Origin: Paenibacillus sp. FSL H7-0357
Lineage (GTDB): Bacteria > Bacillota > Bacilli > Paenibacillales > Paenibacillaceae
Direction: 5' to 3'
DNA: 64,000 nt
NCBI RefSeq assembly: GCF_000758525.1
Contig: NZ_CP009241.1
Span: 2,728,001 to 2,792,000, forward strand
The position numbers were made by a program, and so were the translations under genes. This document shows, one piece after another, positions 1 through 9,187 of this stretch. The notes under the pieces were generated by a model. That model was given only the letters and a program-made list of their open reading frames with translations, searched no databases and was not told where the DNA came from. Each line of letters begins with the position of its first letter. Positions within the stretch are counted from its first letter, which is position 1.

Positions 1-231
1 AATATGGTGAAATATCCGCAGTTCCAGACTGCTGTTGATCAGCTTCATGCTTCGAGTGCTTCAACGGCGACCTCGGGTGCGGTAATGGGCGTATTCCCCG
101 AAGCACGCCAGATTGTTGAAGGTGCGATTGAAGAAGCGCTGAACGGACAAAAAGAGCCTAAACAGGCGCTGGAGGATGCCGGCAAACAGATTACCGAGAA
201 AATCGGCCAGTACAATGCTACGGTGAAATAG
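1..231 (+). CDS. C-terminal end of an ABC sugar-type substrate-binding protein (partial)
   Basis: The reading frame is open from the first base of the window to a TAG at 229-231, so only the last ~76 residues are visible and the true start lies upstream. The visible part is alpha-helical and acidic, with a stretch on the pattern GAIEEALNGQKEPKQALEDAGKQI. That stretch is the usual last helix of UgpB/MalE-like extracellular solute-binding proteins (family 1), where 'EALNG...ALxxA' is the end of the C-terminal lobe. It is probably the binding component of a carbohydrate importer whose other genes lie left of the window. A strong terminator follows at 276-306. The family call rests on the C-terminal pattern only. 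Confidence 0.7.
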   Translation, partial: NMVKYPQFQTAVDQLHASSASTATSGAVMGVFPEARQIVEGAIEEALNGQKEPKQALEDAGKQITEKIGQYNATVK

Positions 232-275
232 AACTCCGAAGTCAATGAATGAAGCTGCATTCGACAGCTGAAGTG

Positions 276-306
276 GAAGCCGGGCAGATGCCCGGCTTCT
301 TTTTTG
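276..306 (+). terminator. Intrinsic terminator of the solute-binding protein gene
   Basis: A perfect 10-bp stem GAAGCCGGGC/GCCCGGCTTC (276-285 with 290-299) has an AGAT loop and is followed by a run of T. It lies 45 bp after the stop codon. Confidence 0.93.
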
Positions 307-563
307 TTATATAAGGAATTAGATGTCCTCTGCAGAATGATCCTTCTATTGTGCCCGGAAACAGTTAACGTTTGGGGAAAAAGGGTCTATATAGGTTGTG
401 GAATTGGATGAAATATCCTATTGCACGGGGCTTTTTTGTGTTTTTTGCATTCCTCTTAATTTAAACCCTCATCAATACGATAAATATAAAGTGCTATTTG
501 GAGTACCGCGATTATAGCAGTCTTTATTTATTCCATATAGTTACATCAAAGGGGGAACAGAAC
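307..563 (+). other. Gene-free stretch upstream of the first chemoreceptor
   Basis: This AT-rich interval holds no convincing ORF. A possible flagellar sigma-D promoter is TAAT (457-460), a 15-nt gap, then TACGATAA (476-483), compared with TAAA-N15-GCCGATAT. It matches only 3 of 4 and about 5 of 8 positions, so it is a weak suggestion that fits the chemoreceptor behind it. Confidence 0.3.
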
Positions 564-2327
564 GTGAGACACACCAGTAAAATGAAGATTGATTTAAGAT
601 TGAAATTGTATTTGATCATTCTGGTTCCGCTGCTGGCTATGGGTGTACTGATTATGTGGTCCACAATAACATCCAGTACAAGTGCTTCATTAACTACGAT
701 GCAGCATAACAATCAGCAATTGGCGGTGAACACCACGCAGCTGCTGGGCCAAGAATCCGAATCTATCAAGAAACTACATGCCAATGCTTCAGAGAAAAGC
801 AATGAATACAAACGTCTTAGAAACGAGCTCATTACAGCACGTCTTCAATCAGGGGCGCTATATGTATACATGTATAATAAGACTTCCGAGGGTTGGGAGT
901 ATACGGTAGACGGAGCAGGATGGGATGACCCTGATTATAGTCCTTATGGGGGTGAAATGAAATTTGCTCCCGAGATTGAGAAGCGATTATTAAGTGGTGA
1001 AGTAGTCACCACGGGTATTGTTAATGATCCGACCTGGGGCCAGCTGTTATCTTCATTCTCGCCCATCAAGGACTCAGGGGGTAAGATTATTGGTTATTTA
1101 GGCATTGATATTTCTGCTAAGGCAGTGAATCAAATATCAGCAGAAACTTTGGCTGACTCCTATCGGACGGTTATCCCTATTTTTGCTGTTGTGCTGATTC
1201 TATCGCTGCTGATGATGCTGTTCGTGGTGAGGGGAATCCTAAGGCAGGTTCGTGATATTAAGTCTAGTCTCGAGCAGGTCGCAGACGGGAATCTTAAAGT
1301 GATCTCAAGACATATCACGAAAGACCAGCTGGGCGATATCAGCGGATTGATTAACCGGATGGTCGTGCAATTAACGAAGATCATTGTTGGAATACAGCAA
1401 GGCTCAAGTACGCTGCAGCAGTCCTCGGGCAATATAGCCAACACGGTCCAGACGAACCAGCGCCAGACCGAAGAGCTGTCCCGTGCGATTGAGGAAATTG
1501 CTGCGGGTTCCATGAAGCAGGCTGAGGAAACAGAGCAATCGGTGAAGCATTCAGATAATCTCGGCAAAATTATGGATGAAGTGGGTTCATATGTGCATCA
1601 ATTTACTGATACTTCAGAGCGGTTGTTTGCTGTTCAAATGCAGGTTACCCGTGAACATGAGGCACTGCTGGAGAAGGGACGGGAGAATGCTAAGCGGGTC
1701 GGGCACCAGCAGGAGATTTCCAGATCACTGACGGCGCAATCCCAACTGGCTTCATCGATCAGCGGGCAAATCCACAGTATTCTGAAACAAACAAAGATCC
1801 TGTCACTGAACGCTTCTATTGAGGCGGCCAGAGCTGGTGATGCGGGTAAAGGCTTCGCGGTGGTCGCTGGAGAAATGGGCCAGCTTGCACGGCAATCCGA
1901 ACAATCTATTCAGGAGATTGATGCAATCCTGGGGTCCTTTGTACAAGAGACTCATCGTATGGGCAGCCAATTCGATGAGAATATAGCGGCGGTTAAGGAA
2001 CAGGAGAGTCAGATTGCTGATTGTCTTCAAGCTTTCGGAGAGGTCAGCAGTATTTCGGCTGAAGTGCAGGAGCTGGCACAGCGGCTGCAAGGCCGTACGG
2101 CGGACATGCACACTATCCGGCAGGAAGTAGAACAACATTTAAGCTACATAGCTTCGGCAACTGAAGAGACTTCGGCAATGTCTGAAGAAGTTGCGGCAAG
2201 TGCAGTGGAACAGAAGCGGTCCGCAGAAGAATTATCAATCGTCTCCGGGCAGCTCGCGGGACTTGCCGGCAATCTGAAAGCTTATTCTGATCAGTTTCAA
2301 GTAGAAACTCAGAAATTGTTAGAATGA
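564..2327 (+). CDS. Methyl-accepting chemotaxis protein (chemoreceptor 1)
   Basis: This is a membrane chemoreceptor that passes an extracellular signal to CheA/CheW. I place the start at GTG 564 (587 aa) because GGGGGAA at 551-557 sits 6-8 bases before it. An ATG at 498 would add 22 residues but has no ribosome site. The order is a cytoplasmic basic N-terminus, a first membrane helix ([17 protein letters not shown]), a ~170-residue extracellular Cache-like sensor, a second helix ([20 protein letters not shown]), a HAMP linker and a long coiled-coil signalling domain. The conserved hairpin tip reads [29 protein letters not shown]. The ligand cannot be told from sequence. It stands alone, with no che genes nearby, and is one of three chemoreceptors in the window. 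Confidence 0.93.
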   Translation: MRHTSKMKIDLRLKLYLIILVPLLAMGVLIMWSTITSSTSASLTTMQHNNQQLAVNTTQLLGQESESIKKLHANASEKSNEYKRLRNELITARLQSGALYVYMYNKTSEGWEYTVDGAGWDDPDYSPYGGEMKFAPEIEKRLLSGEVVTTGIVNDPTWGQLLSSFSPIKDSGGKIIGYLGIDISAKAVNQISAETLADSYRTVIPIFAVVLILSLLMMLFVVRGILRQVRDIKSSLEQVADGNLKVISRHITKDQLGDISGLINRMVVQLTKIIVGIQQGSSTLQQSSGNIANTVQTNQRQTEELSRAIEEIAAGSMKQAEETEQSVKHSDNLGKIMDEVGSYVHQFTDTSERLFAVQMQVTREHEALLEKGRENAKRVGHQQEISRSLTAQSQLASSISGQIHSILKQTKILSLNASIEAARAGDAGKGFAVVAGEMGQLARQSEQSIQEIDAILGSFVQETHRMGSQFDENIAAVKEQESQIADCLQAFGEVSSISAEVQELAQRLQGRTADMHTIRQEVEQHLSYIASATEETSAMSEEVAASAVEQKRSAEELSIVSGQLAGLAGNLKAYSDQFQVETQKLLE

Positions 2328-2408
2328 CGAATCGTCAGACTAATCCTTTACAAACCTCCCGGATCTATCGGATGATAGAATCAGTTTGAGAAGAAACAGG
2401 TGAATCGG

Positions 2409-3377
2409 ATGAAAATTAACCGTTTGCTGGGAATCGTAGTCTATCTGCTCAATCGGGAGGTAGTCAGTGCCCGTGCACTGGCCGATAAATTCGAGGTTTC
2501 GTCGCGTACGATTCAACGTGACATCGAATCTATTGGGCTCGCCGGGATTCCGGTGGGATCGCTGCAAGGCACTAATGGAGGTTATTACATACTCGACAGC
2601 TTCAAAATGAACAGACAGCTGCTTCAGTCCGAGGATTACGCTTATATTCTGGCCGCCCTGAAGGGGCTGGTATCGGGCTACAGCAGCAGACGCGCAGAGG
2701 ATACCATGGAGAAAATCATGTCCTTAACACCGGAGAAGGAGGCAGCGCCGCAGCCCATTCAGCTTGATTTGGGGGTTCTAAGGGAGGGAGCGGGCACGGG
2801 AGAGGCGATTCAAGTTATAGAGCATGCCATCCGCCAGAAAAAGGTGATTCACATTCAATATACCAATGCAAGGAATGAGGTGGCAGACAGAAATGTCGAG
2901 CCATTGCTCTTAACCTATAAGTGGTATGCATGGTATTTATTCGCTTATTGCTGTGACCATTGCGGATACCGGCTGTTCCGCCTTTCCCGAATCCGGGAGC
3001 TTCGGGCCACGGACGGGACCTTTTCAACAATGCATCGAGATGCGGAAAGTCTGCTGGCGGAGGCGCAGGATCACCGGCCGTACATAACCGTTAAGCTTGC
3101 ATGCCCGGCAGGTCTCAGGGTGCTGATGGAGGAGCTGCTCCCCAATGCGGTGCTTATAGAAGTCCGGGATCAGGAACTGGTCATGGGCTTTACCGTCCCG
3201 GAAGAGGAGAACGGCTGGTTCGGAACATTGCTGCTGTACGGCCATCAGCTTACAGTGCTTGAACCTCCGTCACTGCGCCAGAGAATGGCGGACCATGCCA
3301 GTAATCTGCTGAATAAATATGCCGAATGTAAGACCAAAGAATTGGCGCTCTGCAAAGGTCTGGATACCGAAAAGTGA
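2409..3377 (+). CDS. YafY-type transcriptional regulator with HTH and WYL domains
   Basis: This is a DNA-binding regulator of 322 aa. I choose ATG 2409, which has AGGTGA at 2398-2403. The upstream GTG at 2400 lies inside that ribosome site. Residues ~3-60 form an HTH_11/DeoR-like winged helix (LADKFEVSSRTIQRDIESI). Residues ~130-200 form a WYL domain (KKVIHIQYTNARNEVADRNVEPLLLTYKWYAWYLFAY) with the 'WY-WYL' core and the arginine-rich LFRLSRIREL strand. A WCX-like C-terminal extension follows. WYL domains are thought to bind nucleic acid or nucleotide ligands in DNA-damage or phage-response control. The target genes cannot be inferred here. It is transcribed alone and ends before a strong terminator. 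Confidence 0.88.
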   Translation: MKINRLLGIVVYLLNREVVSARALADKFEVSSRTIQRDIESIGLAGIPVGSLQGTNGGYYILDSFKMNRQLLQSEDYAYILAALKGLVSGYSSRRAEDTMEKIMSLTPEKEAAPQPIQLDLGVLREGAGTGEAIQVIEHAIRQKKVIHIQYTNARNEVADRNVEPLLLTYKWYAWYLFAYCCDHCGYRLFRLSRIRELRATDGTFSTMHRDAESLLAEAQDHRPYITVKLACPAGLRVLMEELLPNAVLIEVRDQELVMGFTVPEEENGWFGTLLLYGHQLTVLEPPSLRQRMADHASNLLNKYAECKTKELALCKGLDTEK

Positions 3378-3440
3378 AGAACAAAGCTGTTTTACCTTTA
3401 GCAGAATGTTGTAATTATTGATTGTGCAGCGTAGGGATTG

Positions 3441-3489
3441 CAGCGCGTTTCTCTACCCTTTTCGAAGGGGAGGAAACGCGCTGTTTTTT
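3441..3489 (+). terminator. Intrinsic terminator after the WYL regulator
   Basis: A long near-perfect hairpin pairs CAGCGCGTTTC with GAAACGCGCTG, with an inner CCCTTTTCGAAGGGG stem, followed by TTTTTT. It lies between two convergent genes. Confidence 0.9.
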
Positions 3490-3550
3490 GCGGGCAAAAT
3501 TATGCGATCCCTCCCTGCACCAGCGGGGGAAATCCGTCAACCTCTTTACA

Positions 3551-4708
3551 CTAGGCTGTAAATATCCCCGTTCGGCTCTTCGAGCGCCGGTTCTCAATCA
3601 CCTCTTCGTAATCCCGGATCAGGCCGTCAAAAATATGCTCCCAGGAGCGGCCGAGCGCGAGCCGCCGTCCCTCCCGGCCCATAGCCATCCGTTGCTCCGG
3701 CTGATCCGCCATAGAGCATATTTCCTTCACCAGTTCTCCCGGATGATGCGGTTCAAACAATGACCCGGTCACACCGGACAAGACCAGATCCGTTGTGCCG
3801 CCTGCCCCGGCAGCGATCACAGGCAGGCCCGAGGCCATCGCTTCCAGAACAACGTTCCCGAAGGTTTCCGTGCTGGAGGGAAACACGAATACATCTGCCG
3901 AGGCATACAGCTCTGCCAGCTCCTCCCCGTGCTTGCCCCCGGTGAAGGTGACATTGCGCGGCGCCTGCGCCCGCAGCTCCGGCAGCAGCGGGCCGTCTCC
4001 CACCACCAGCAGATGAACCGCCGCAGCCGTGGATTCCGGCAGCTGCCGCATGGCGGTTAAGAGAGTGGGGATATCTTTTTCCGGAGCAATCCGTCCTACA
4101 TAAAGCAATACTACGGGTGCCGTAATTCCGTAACGCTCCCGTACCTGTCCGCTGCGTTTCTCCGGTGTGAACAGACCGCAGTCAATTCCCCTCGACCATA
4201 ACCGGAGCCGGGTGAAGCCATGGGAACGCAGCGTAGTCTCTGTCTCCCGCGAAGGGGCCAGGATGGCATCGCAGGAACGGTGGAACCATTTCATGTATTT
4301 CCAGTAGAGCGGAATGATTCTTCTCATCCGGTAGTATTGAAGATAACGGTCGAAGTGGGTGTGGTAGGAGGCAACATGAGGGAGGTTCTGCTTCTGGGCA
4401 TAGCGGAGACCGTACAGACCAATGTTGAACGGGGTGGCCATATGCAGCAGATCAGGCCGGAAGGACCGCAGCTCGTGCTGGATGGAGGACATGACGGGCA
4501 GCGCCAGCCGGCACTCGGGATACAGAAAAAAGGGGATGCTGGCAATCGGACGGACGGGATCGGCGAAACGTTCTTCAGGGGCGGATTTCGGGGTGAAGAG
4601 CAGATGCTCGATGCCGCGGCGGTGTAAATGGCCGGCAAGCCGTTGAAGCGTGCGGGCGACTCCGTTGGTTTGAGGAAGATAGGTGTCCGTAAACAAGGCA
4701 ATACGCAT
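3551..4708 (-). CDS. Glycosyltransferase family 4 (GT-B fold)
   Basis: This is a 385-aa cytosolic retaining glycosyltransferase. The N-terminal Rossmann lobe begins MRIALFTDTYLPQTNGVARTL, a glycine-containing acceptor loop typical of GT4 enzymes. The C-terminal nucleotide-sugar lobe carries VVLLYVGRIAPEKDIPTLL, VVGDGPLLPEL and the E-x7-E motif in FPSSTETFGNVVLEAMASGLPVIA. It resembles the MgtA/YpjH group of mannosyl- or glucosyltransferases acting on lipids, but the sugar and acceptor are not determinable. It is monocistronic and convergent with the WYL regulator, with a shared terminator region between them. Confidence 0.9.
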   Translation of the reverse strand: MRIALFTDTYLPQTNGVARTLQRLAGHLHRRGIEHLLFTPKSAPEERFADPVRPIASIPFFLYPECRLALPVMSSIQHELRSFRPDLLHMATPFNIGLYGLRYAQKQNLPHVASYHTHFDRYLQYYRMRRIIPLYWKYMKWFHRSCDAILAPSRETETTLRSHGFTRLRLWSRGIDCGLFTPEKRSGQVRERYGITAPVVLLYVGRIAPEKDIPTLLTAMRQLPESTAAAVHLLVVGDGPLLPELRAQAPRNVTFTGGKHGEELAELYASADVFVFPSSTETFGNVVLEAMASGLPVIAAGAGGTTDLVLSGVTGSLFEPHHPGELVKEICSMADQPEQRMAMGREGRRLALGRSWEHIFDGLIRDYEEVIENRRSKSRTGIFTA

Positions 4709-4864
4709 GGATAATCCCTCCCGGTACTCTTGTTGTCTTGATCATAACAGGCGAATATTTTAGTGAGGTTATCGGGGAATCAACTCATTTCCACCTTCAT
4801 GTGGTGATTTATTCTGGGGTTTACACTCCGTTTATGCAAATCGGCAAATCAGAACATACTCGTC

Positions 4865-4891
4865 CTCTATAGTAGTAAAAAATCTATAGAG
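4865..4891 (+). promoter_or_regulatory. Inverted repeat just upstream of the SLH protein gene
   Basis: A perfect 8-bp inverted repeat CTCTATAG ... CTATAGAG has an 11-bp AT-rich spacer. It ends 4 bp before the GGAG ribosome site of the gene at 4910. It could be an operator or an mRNA hairpin. No further evidence separates the two. Confidence 0.35.
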
Positions 4892-4909
4892 TATTGGAGT
4901 GACAATCAC

Positions 4910-7900
4910 TTGAATTCAACAGGCAAAACAATCCTTTCTCTGCTGATTGCCGCAGAACTGGCAGTGGGCCCGGCGTGGAACGCAGGTCCGGCAACAGCTG
5001 CAGCAGCACCCGGGTCCGGCACTCCGTATACCGCTGGCGGCGTTTATGATGTAACCGTTCCCCATATTGTCGTGAACCAGATATATGGCGGCGGGGATGT
5101 CGAAACAACGGGAGGGTACTTCTCCAAGGGCTATATCGAACTTTATAATCCTACGGATTCCGCTGTGGATTTGAGCGGCTGGTCCGTGCAATACTCAGAT
5201 CCAACCATGAACGATGCCTGGAGCAAGCTGGAGCTGACCGGCACGATCAACGCGCATTCTTCTTATCTGATTACAGACGGCAAAGTGAACCCCGACTATA
5301 AAAGCGATATCAGCGGCAAAGGCGATCAGGTATGGAGTGATATCCTCTTTTACAATAAAGGAATGAAGGTGGTGCTGCTGAACAGTACCACGCTACTGGA
5401 AACGGTAAATCCGTTCCTGAATAAACCGGATTCCTACGTGGATATGATCGGCACGGCCGGCAATGACAACGGTTCAACCATCGACGGCTATGAAAGCGAT
5501 TATCCAACCGGCAAATCCGGCGGCACCTCGAAGCAGAAATCGGTGCGGCGCAGCGATTTTGCCGATACGGACAACAATAAAACTGATCTTAAACAGATCA
5601 GCTTCGATTCACTGGATGCGGGAACGCTGAATCGGATGAAGCCGCATAGCAGTGCCGATGGAGCATGGGGCGTGGCTGTTCAGCCTCTTGGCCTGGCGGA
5701 CCAGTCTCTGCCTGCGGCCACGGCCGGGTCCCCGTATTCGGTGACACTGTCCGTATATGGCGGGACGTTGCCTTATACCTTTGAGGCGGCGGGGCTGCCC
5801 GAAGGTCTGAGCCTGGACGTTGCAACCGGCAAAATCAGCGGAACTCCGGTGACGTCAGGTCCGGCAACGGTCAGCGTCTCGGTGTACGACAGCAGTGTTC
5901 CTGCTATGAAGGCGGAGGGTAGCCTCCCGCTGACGGTAGATAAACCGGCGGGAGAGCCAACGGCGGATGTTATCAGCATTACAAAGCTTGGCGGATATTC
6001 CGTCGGGGTTACCAATGAAGACGGCGGTGTGGCGGAGATCGTCAAGTATAACCGTGATAACGGAAAGTTCTATCTGGTCAACGGTTCGACACATCCTGCG
6101 ACAGTAGATATCGTAAATCTGAAGGACGGCATCCATCCGGAAAAGGAAAAGAGCATCAACGTGGAGCAGCTGGCGGAAACCGGAGGCTTCAGCTATGGCG
6201 ATCTGACCAGTGTGGACATCAACTCGGCAACGAAGCGGATTGCTGTAGCCGTACAGGAAGCGGATGCCATGAAGAACGGCAAAATTCTTGTGCTGGATTA
6301 TGACGGTAAGCTGCTGGATACCTATGAGGCTGGAGTCCAGCCCGATATGATCAAATTCACCGGGGATGGCCGCTTTATTCTTACGGCTGACGAGGCCGAG
6401 CCCCGCACACTGGAGGGAGACCCGGAAGGCAGTGTGACGATCATTGACACGACTGCGAAATCAGCGGATTACGTCAAGTTCGACAACCCTGAGCGGATCG
6501 ACGATCTCGTGCATATCCGCGGGGCGGTTGATCCGGCAACGAAGCTGATTACAGGGAAGGGTACAAAGGAAGAGGCAGTCCGTGATCTGGAGCCGGAATT
6601 TATCGAGCTGTCCGAAGATCAGAAGACCGCTTATATTACCCTTCAGGAGAACAATGCAGTAGCTGCAGTTGATATTGCTTCCCGCAAGCTGCTGTGGGTC
6701 AAGGGGCTTGGATTTAAGGATTTGAGCGATCCGCTAAATGGACTTGACCTCGTGAAGGACAGCAAGAGCAGGCTGGAAAATGTACCGTTCTACGGCGTTT
6801 ATATGCCGGATGGGATCAGCCAGTATACCGTAAACGGCAAGACCTACTTGTTCACGGCCAATGAGGGCGATGCCACGGAATGGGACAGTAAGGAAAATGC
6901 CAGCACGATCGGCAAAATGAAGGGGGCACTAGAACCTGACTCTGCGGCTGCATTGTTCCTGAACAGAAATACGAAATATGACGGTGTAGAGGTCATGTCG
7001 GATATGGGTCATGACGGCATGTACCTGTACGGGGGCCGTTCCTTCTCGGTATGGGACGCTGATACGCTGAAGCAGGTTTATGACAGCGGCAGTGATTTTG
7101 AGCGGATTACAGCGGAGCGGCTGCCTGATTACTTCAATGCAAGCAACAGCAATACAACGCTGGACAGCCGCAGCACTAAAAAAGGACCGGAGCCTGAATA
7201 TGTTAAAGTAGGTAAGGTGGGGCAAAAAGCGCTGGCCTTCATCGGCCTGGAGCGCATTGGCGGCCTGATGACTTACGATGTCAGTAATCCTGAGCAGCCG
7301 CAGTTTCTCAACTATATTAATTCCCGTGAATTCACGCCGAAAAATAATATCGCTACGGACACCGGGCCGGAAGGCATCGAGTTCATTCCGGCAACGGACA
7401 GTCCGACCGGACTTCCGCTGGTGCTGGTAGCCAATGAGGTAGGGGGCACTGTAGCGGTTTATCAATTAAACGTTACAAAGGTTACGCTGGACCAGAAGTC
7501 ACTCTCTCTAAAAGCCGGAGGGACAGCGGCAACGCTCAAAGCTGAGGTTAAGCCTGCGGCTGGAACGCCGGAGAAATCACCGCTTAGCTGGAACTCCTCT
7601 AATCCTGCAGTGGCCGCAGTGGATCAGAAGGGGACGGTAACTCCGCTGGCAGCGGGAACGGTGACCGTTTCCGTATACAGTGCGGATGGATATGGCGTAG
7701 CCGAATCGCTGGTGACTGTAGCGGCGGCTGATCCGGTTATTACGAATCCGGGTACAGGAGGCTCCGTGGGGCAGACTCCGGCAGTTGCAGCTCAATCCCC
7801 GGCGGTAACTGTTGAAGGCTCCAAGGTTGTTCTTGAACTCAAGGCCGCAGCAGGTGCGGATGGAGCGGCAACTCTGTCCGTTACTGCCGAAGCCGTGGCA

Positions 7901-9025
7901 GCAGCGCTGGAATCCTTGAAAACTTCTGCCGGCAAAGAGCTGGTCTTCCGCGTTGCTGCAACAAGCAGTGCGGCCAAAGCCGTAACCTTGGAGGTTCCCG
8001 CCGCAGTCTGGGCTGCGATTTCCGGCAGCGCTGTGCAGAGTGTGACATTCGCAGCCGGTCAGGGAACTGTCTCGCTTGACCGCACTTCGGTAATTGCAGT
8101 GAACGCTGCGGCAAACGGTGAACCGGTGAAACTATCTATTACGGGAACCGATCTTGGCAGTGTCATGGGCAATCTCGCTGGAGGTATAAGCGAAGCCGCG
8201 CGGAGTACAATCGGCAGCCGTCCGGTTATCAACCTTACAGTGCAAAACGGTAGCCGTACCCTTTCCAGCTTTGGGGAAGGGAAAGCGTTGGTGAGCATCC
8301 CGTATTCACTGTCATCTGCGGAGGATGCCAATGCGATAGTGGCCTACAATGTTACGCCTGCAGGCGAGCTGGTTGTGCTTCCTGGCAGCCGCTATAATGC
8401 GGTGACCGGCCAGTTGACCTTCCGTACCGCTCATTTCTCTGCTTATGCAGTTGGTTACAGCAACCCGGGCTTTACCGATACTGCTGCCAGCTTTGCCAAA
8501 GACTCTATCACGTATCTGGCGGCACGCGGCATTATTTCCGGAATCAACGAAAGCCAGTTTGGGTTGAAGAGCAACCTGAGCCGTGGAGACGCAGCCCTGC
8601 TATTGGCCCGTCTGGCCGGAGCGGAGCTGAACACGGCAGTGTCCGGCAGCTTCACAGATGTGAAGGCGGATGACTATTATGCAGCGGCAATCGCTTGGGC
8701 GAACGTTAGCGGAATCGTAAACGGCACCGGAGACGGGAAGTTTGCACCCAAGGCGAAGGTTACACGCGAACAGCTCGCAGTTATGATTATCCGTCTGGCG
8801 GATGAGCGGAACTGGACTCTGCCCGTGAGCGGCGGCACTGCCGTATTCGCAGATCGGCAGTCCATTAGTTCTTTTGCGCTGGAAGCTGCTGCAGCTGTCC
8901 AGCAGGCGGGGATCATTTCGGGCAAAACCGCCCCGGATGGCGGTGTTAACTTTGCGCCGCAGGCTGCAGCTACGCGTGAGGAAACCGCGCAGATGCTGGC
9001 TGCCCTGCTCAAGCTTGCCGACTGA
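4910..9025 (+). CDS. Secreted, SLH-anchored choice-of-anchor-I surface protein
   Basis: This 1371-aa protein starts at TTG 4910, behind GGAG at 4896-4899. It has a signal peptide (hydrophobic ILSLLIAAELAVG, then an Ala-rich cleavage zone). The domains in order are: a lamin-tail-like beta domain (~47-170, GYIELYNPTDSAVDLSGWSVQY); a putative Ig He_PIG domain (~255-345, GLPEGLSLDVATGKISGTP); a long choice-of-anchor-I beta-propeller-like region (~355-860, with VTIIDTT, YITLQENNAVAAVDI and FTANEGDATEWD); a Big_2 Ig domain (~862-950); a spacer; and three C-terminal SLH domains (~1195-1371, each FTD/FAD...A..GI..G). The SLH triplet should bind pyruvylated secondary cell-wall polymer. Related propellers are associated with phosphatase or esterase-like activity, but I see no assigned catalytic residues. 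Confidence 0.88.
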   Translation: MNSTGKTILSLLIAAELAVGPAWNAGPATAAAAPGSGTPYTAGGVYDVTVPHIVVNQIYGGGDVETTGGYFSKGYIELYNPTDSAVDLSGWSVQYSDPTMNDAWSKLELTGTINAHSSYLITDGKVNPDYKSDISGKGDQVWSDILFYNKGMKVVLLNSTTLLETVNPFLNKPDSYVDMIGTAGNDNGSTIDGYESDYPTGKSGGTSKQKSVRRSDFADTDNNKTDLKQISFDSLDAGTLNRMKPHSSADGAWGVAVQPLGLADQSLPAATAGSPYSVTLSVYGGTLPYTFEAAGLPEGLSLDVATGKISGTPVTSGPATVSVSVYDSSVPAMKAEGSLPLTVDKPAGEPTADVISITKLGGYSVGVTNEDGGVAEIVKYNRDNGKFYLVNGSTHPATVDIVNLKDGIHPEKEKSINVEQLAETGGFSYGDLTSVDINSATKRIAVAVQEADAMKNGKILVLDYDGKLLDTYEAGVQPDMIKFTGDGRFILTADEAEPRTLEGDPEGSVTIIDTTAKSADYVKFDNPERIDDLVHIRGAVDPATKLITGKGTKEEAVRDLEPEFIELSEDQKTAYITLQENNAVAAVDIASRKLLWVKGLGFKDLSDPLNGLDLVKDSKSRLENVPFYGVYMPDGISQYTVNGKTYLFTANEGDATEWDSKENASTIGKMKGALEPDSAAALFLNRNTKYDGVEVMSDMGHDGMYLYGGRSFSVWDADTLKQVYDSGSDFERITAERLPDYFNASNSNTTLDSRSTKKGPEPEYVKVGKVGQKALAFIGLERIGGLMTYDVSNPEQPQFLNYINSREFTPKNNIATDTGPEGIEFIPATDSPTGLPLVLVANEVGGTVAVYQLNVTKVTLDQKSLSLKAGGTAATLKAEVKPAAGTPEKSPLSWNSSNPAVAAVDQKGTVTPLAAGTVTVSVYSADGYGVAESLVTVAAADPVITNPGTGGSVGQTPAVAAQSPAVTVEGSKVVLELKAAAGADGAATLSVTAEAVAAALESLKTSAGKELVFRVAATSSAAKAVTLEVPAAVWAAISGSAVQSVTFAAGQGTVSLDRTSVIAVNAAANGEPVKLSITGTDLGSVMGNLAGGISEAARSTIGSRPVINLTVQNGSRTLSSFGEGKALVSIPYSLSSAEDANAIVAYNVTPAGELVVLPGSRYNAVTGQLTFRTAHFSAYAVGYSNPGFTDTAASFAKDSITYLAARGIISGINESQFGLKSNLSRGDAALLLARLAGAELNTAVSGSFTDVKADDYYAAAIAWANVSGIVNGTGDGKFAPKAKVTREQLAVMIIRLADERNWTLPVSGGTAVFADRQSISSFALEAAAAVQQAGIISGKTAPDGGVNFAPQAAATREETAQMLAALLKLAD

Positions 9026-9049
9026 AATCGGCAACGGATTTCTTTAACA

Positions 9050-9081
9050 CCCCTGGCGCTTCCTGAGCGTCAGGGGTTTTT
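9050..9081 (+). terminator. Intrinsic terminator of the SLH protein gene
   Basis: CCCCTGGCGC (9050-9059) pairs with GCGTCAGGGG (9067-9076) with one mismatch, followed by TTTTT. A weaker hairpin (about 9139-9155, T-rich on the minus strand) may serve the convergent gene. Confidence 0.88.
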
Positions 9082-9187
9082 CGTGAGCAGGGCAAGAAAA
9101 ATTGGCCAACCAGAAGTTTCTGGCTGACCTAATAATACGAAAAGGAGCCCCTTTCGGAGCTACACCCTTGAATAAATATAAATGTCC

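Noticed and set aside
4220..4627. Plus-strand ORF of 135 codons opposite the glycosyltransferase
   Set aside because: It lies antisense within a clear GT4 gene with all motifs, and has no ribosome site or recognisable product.
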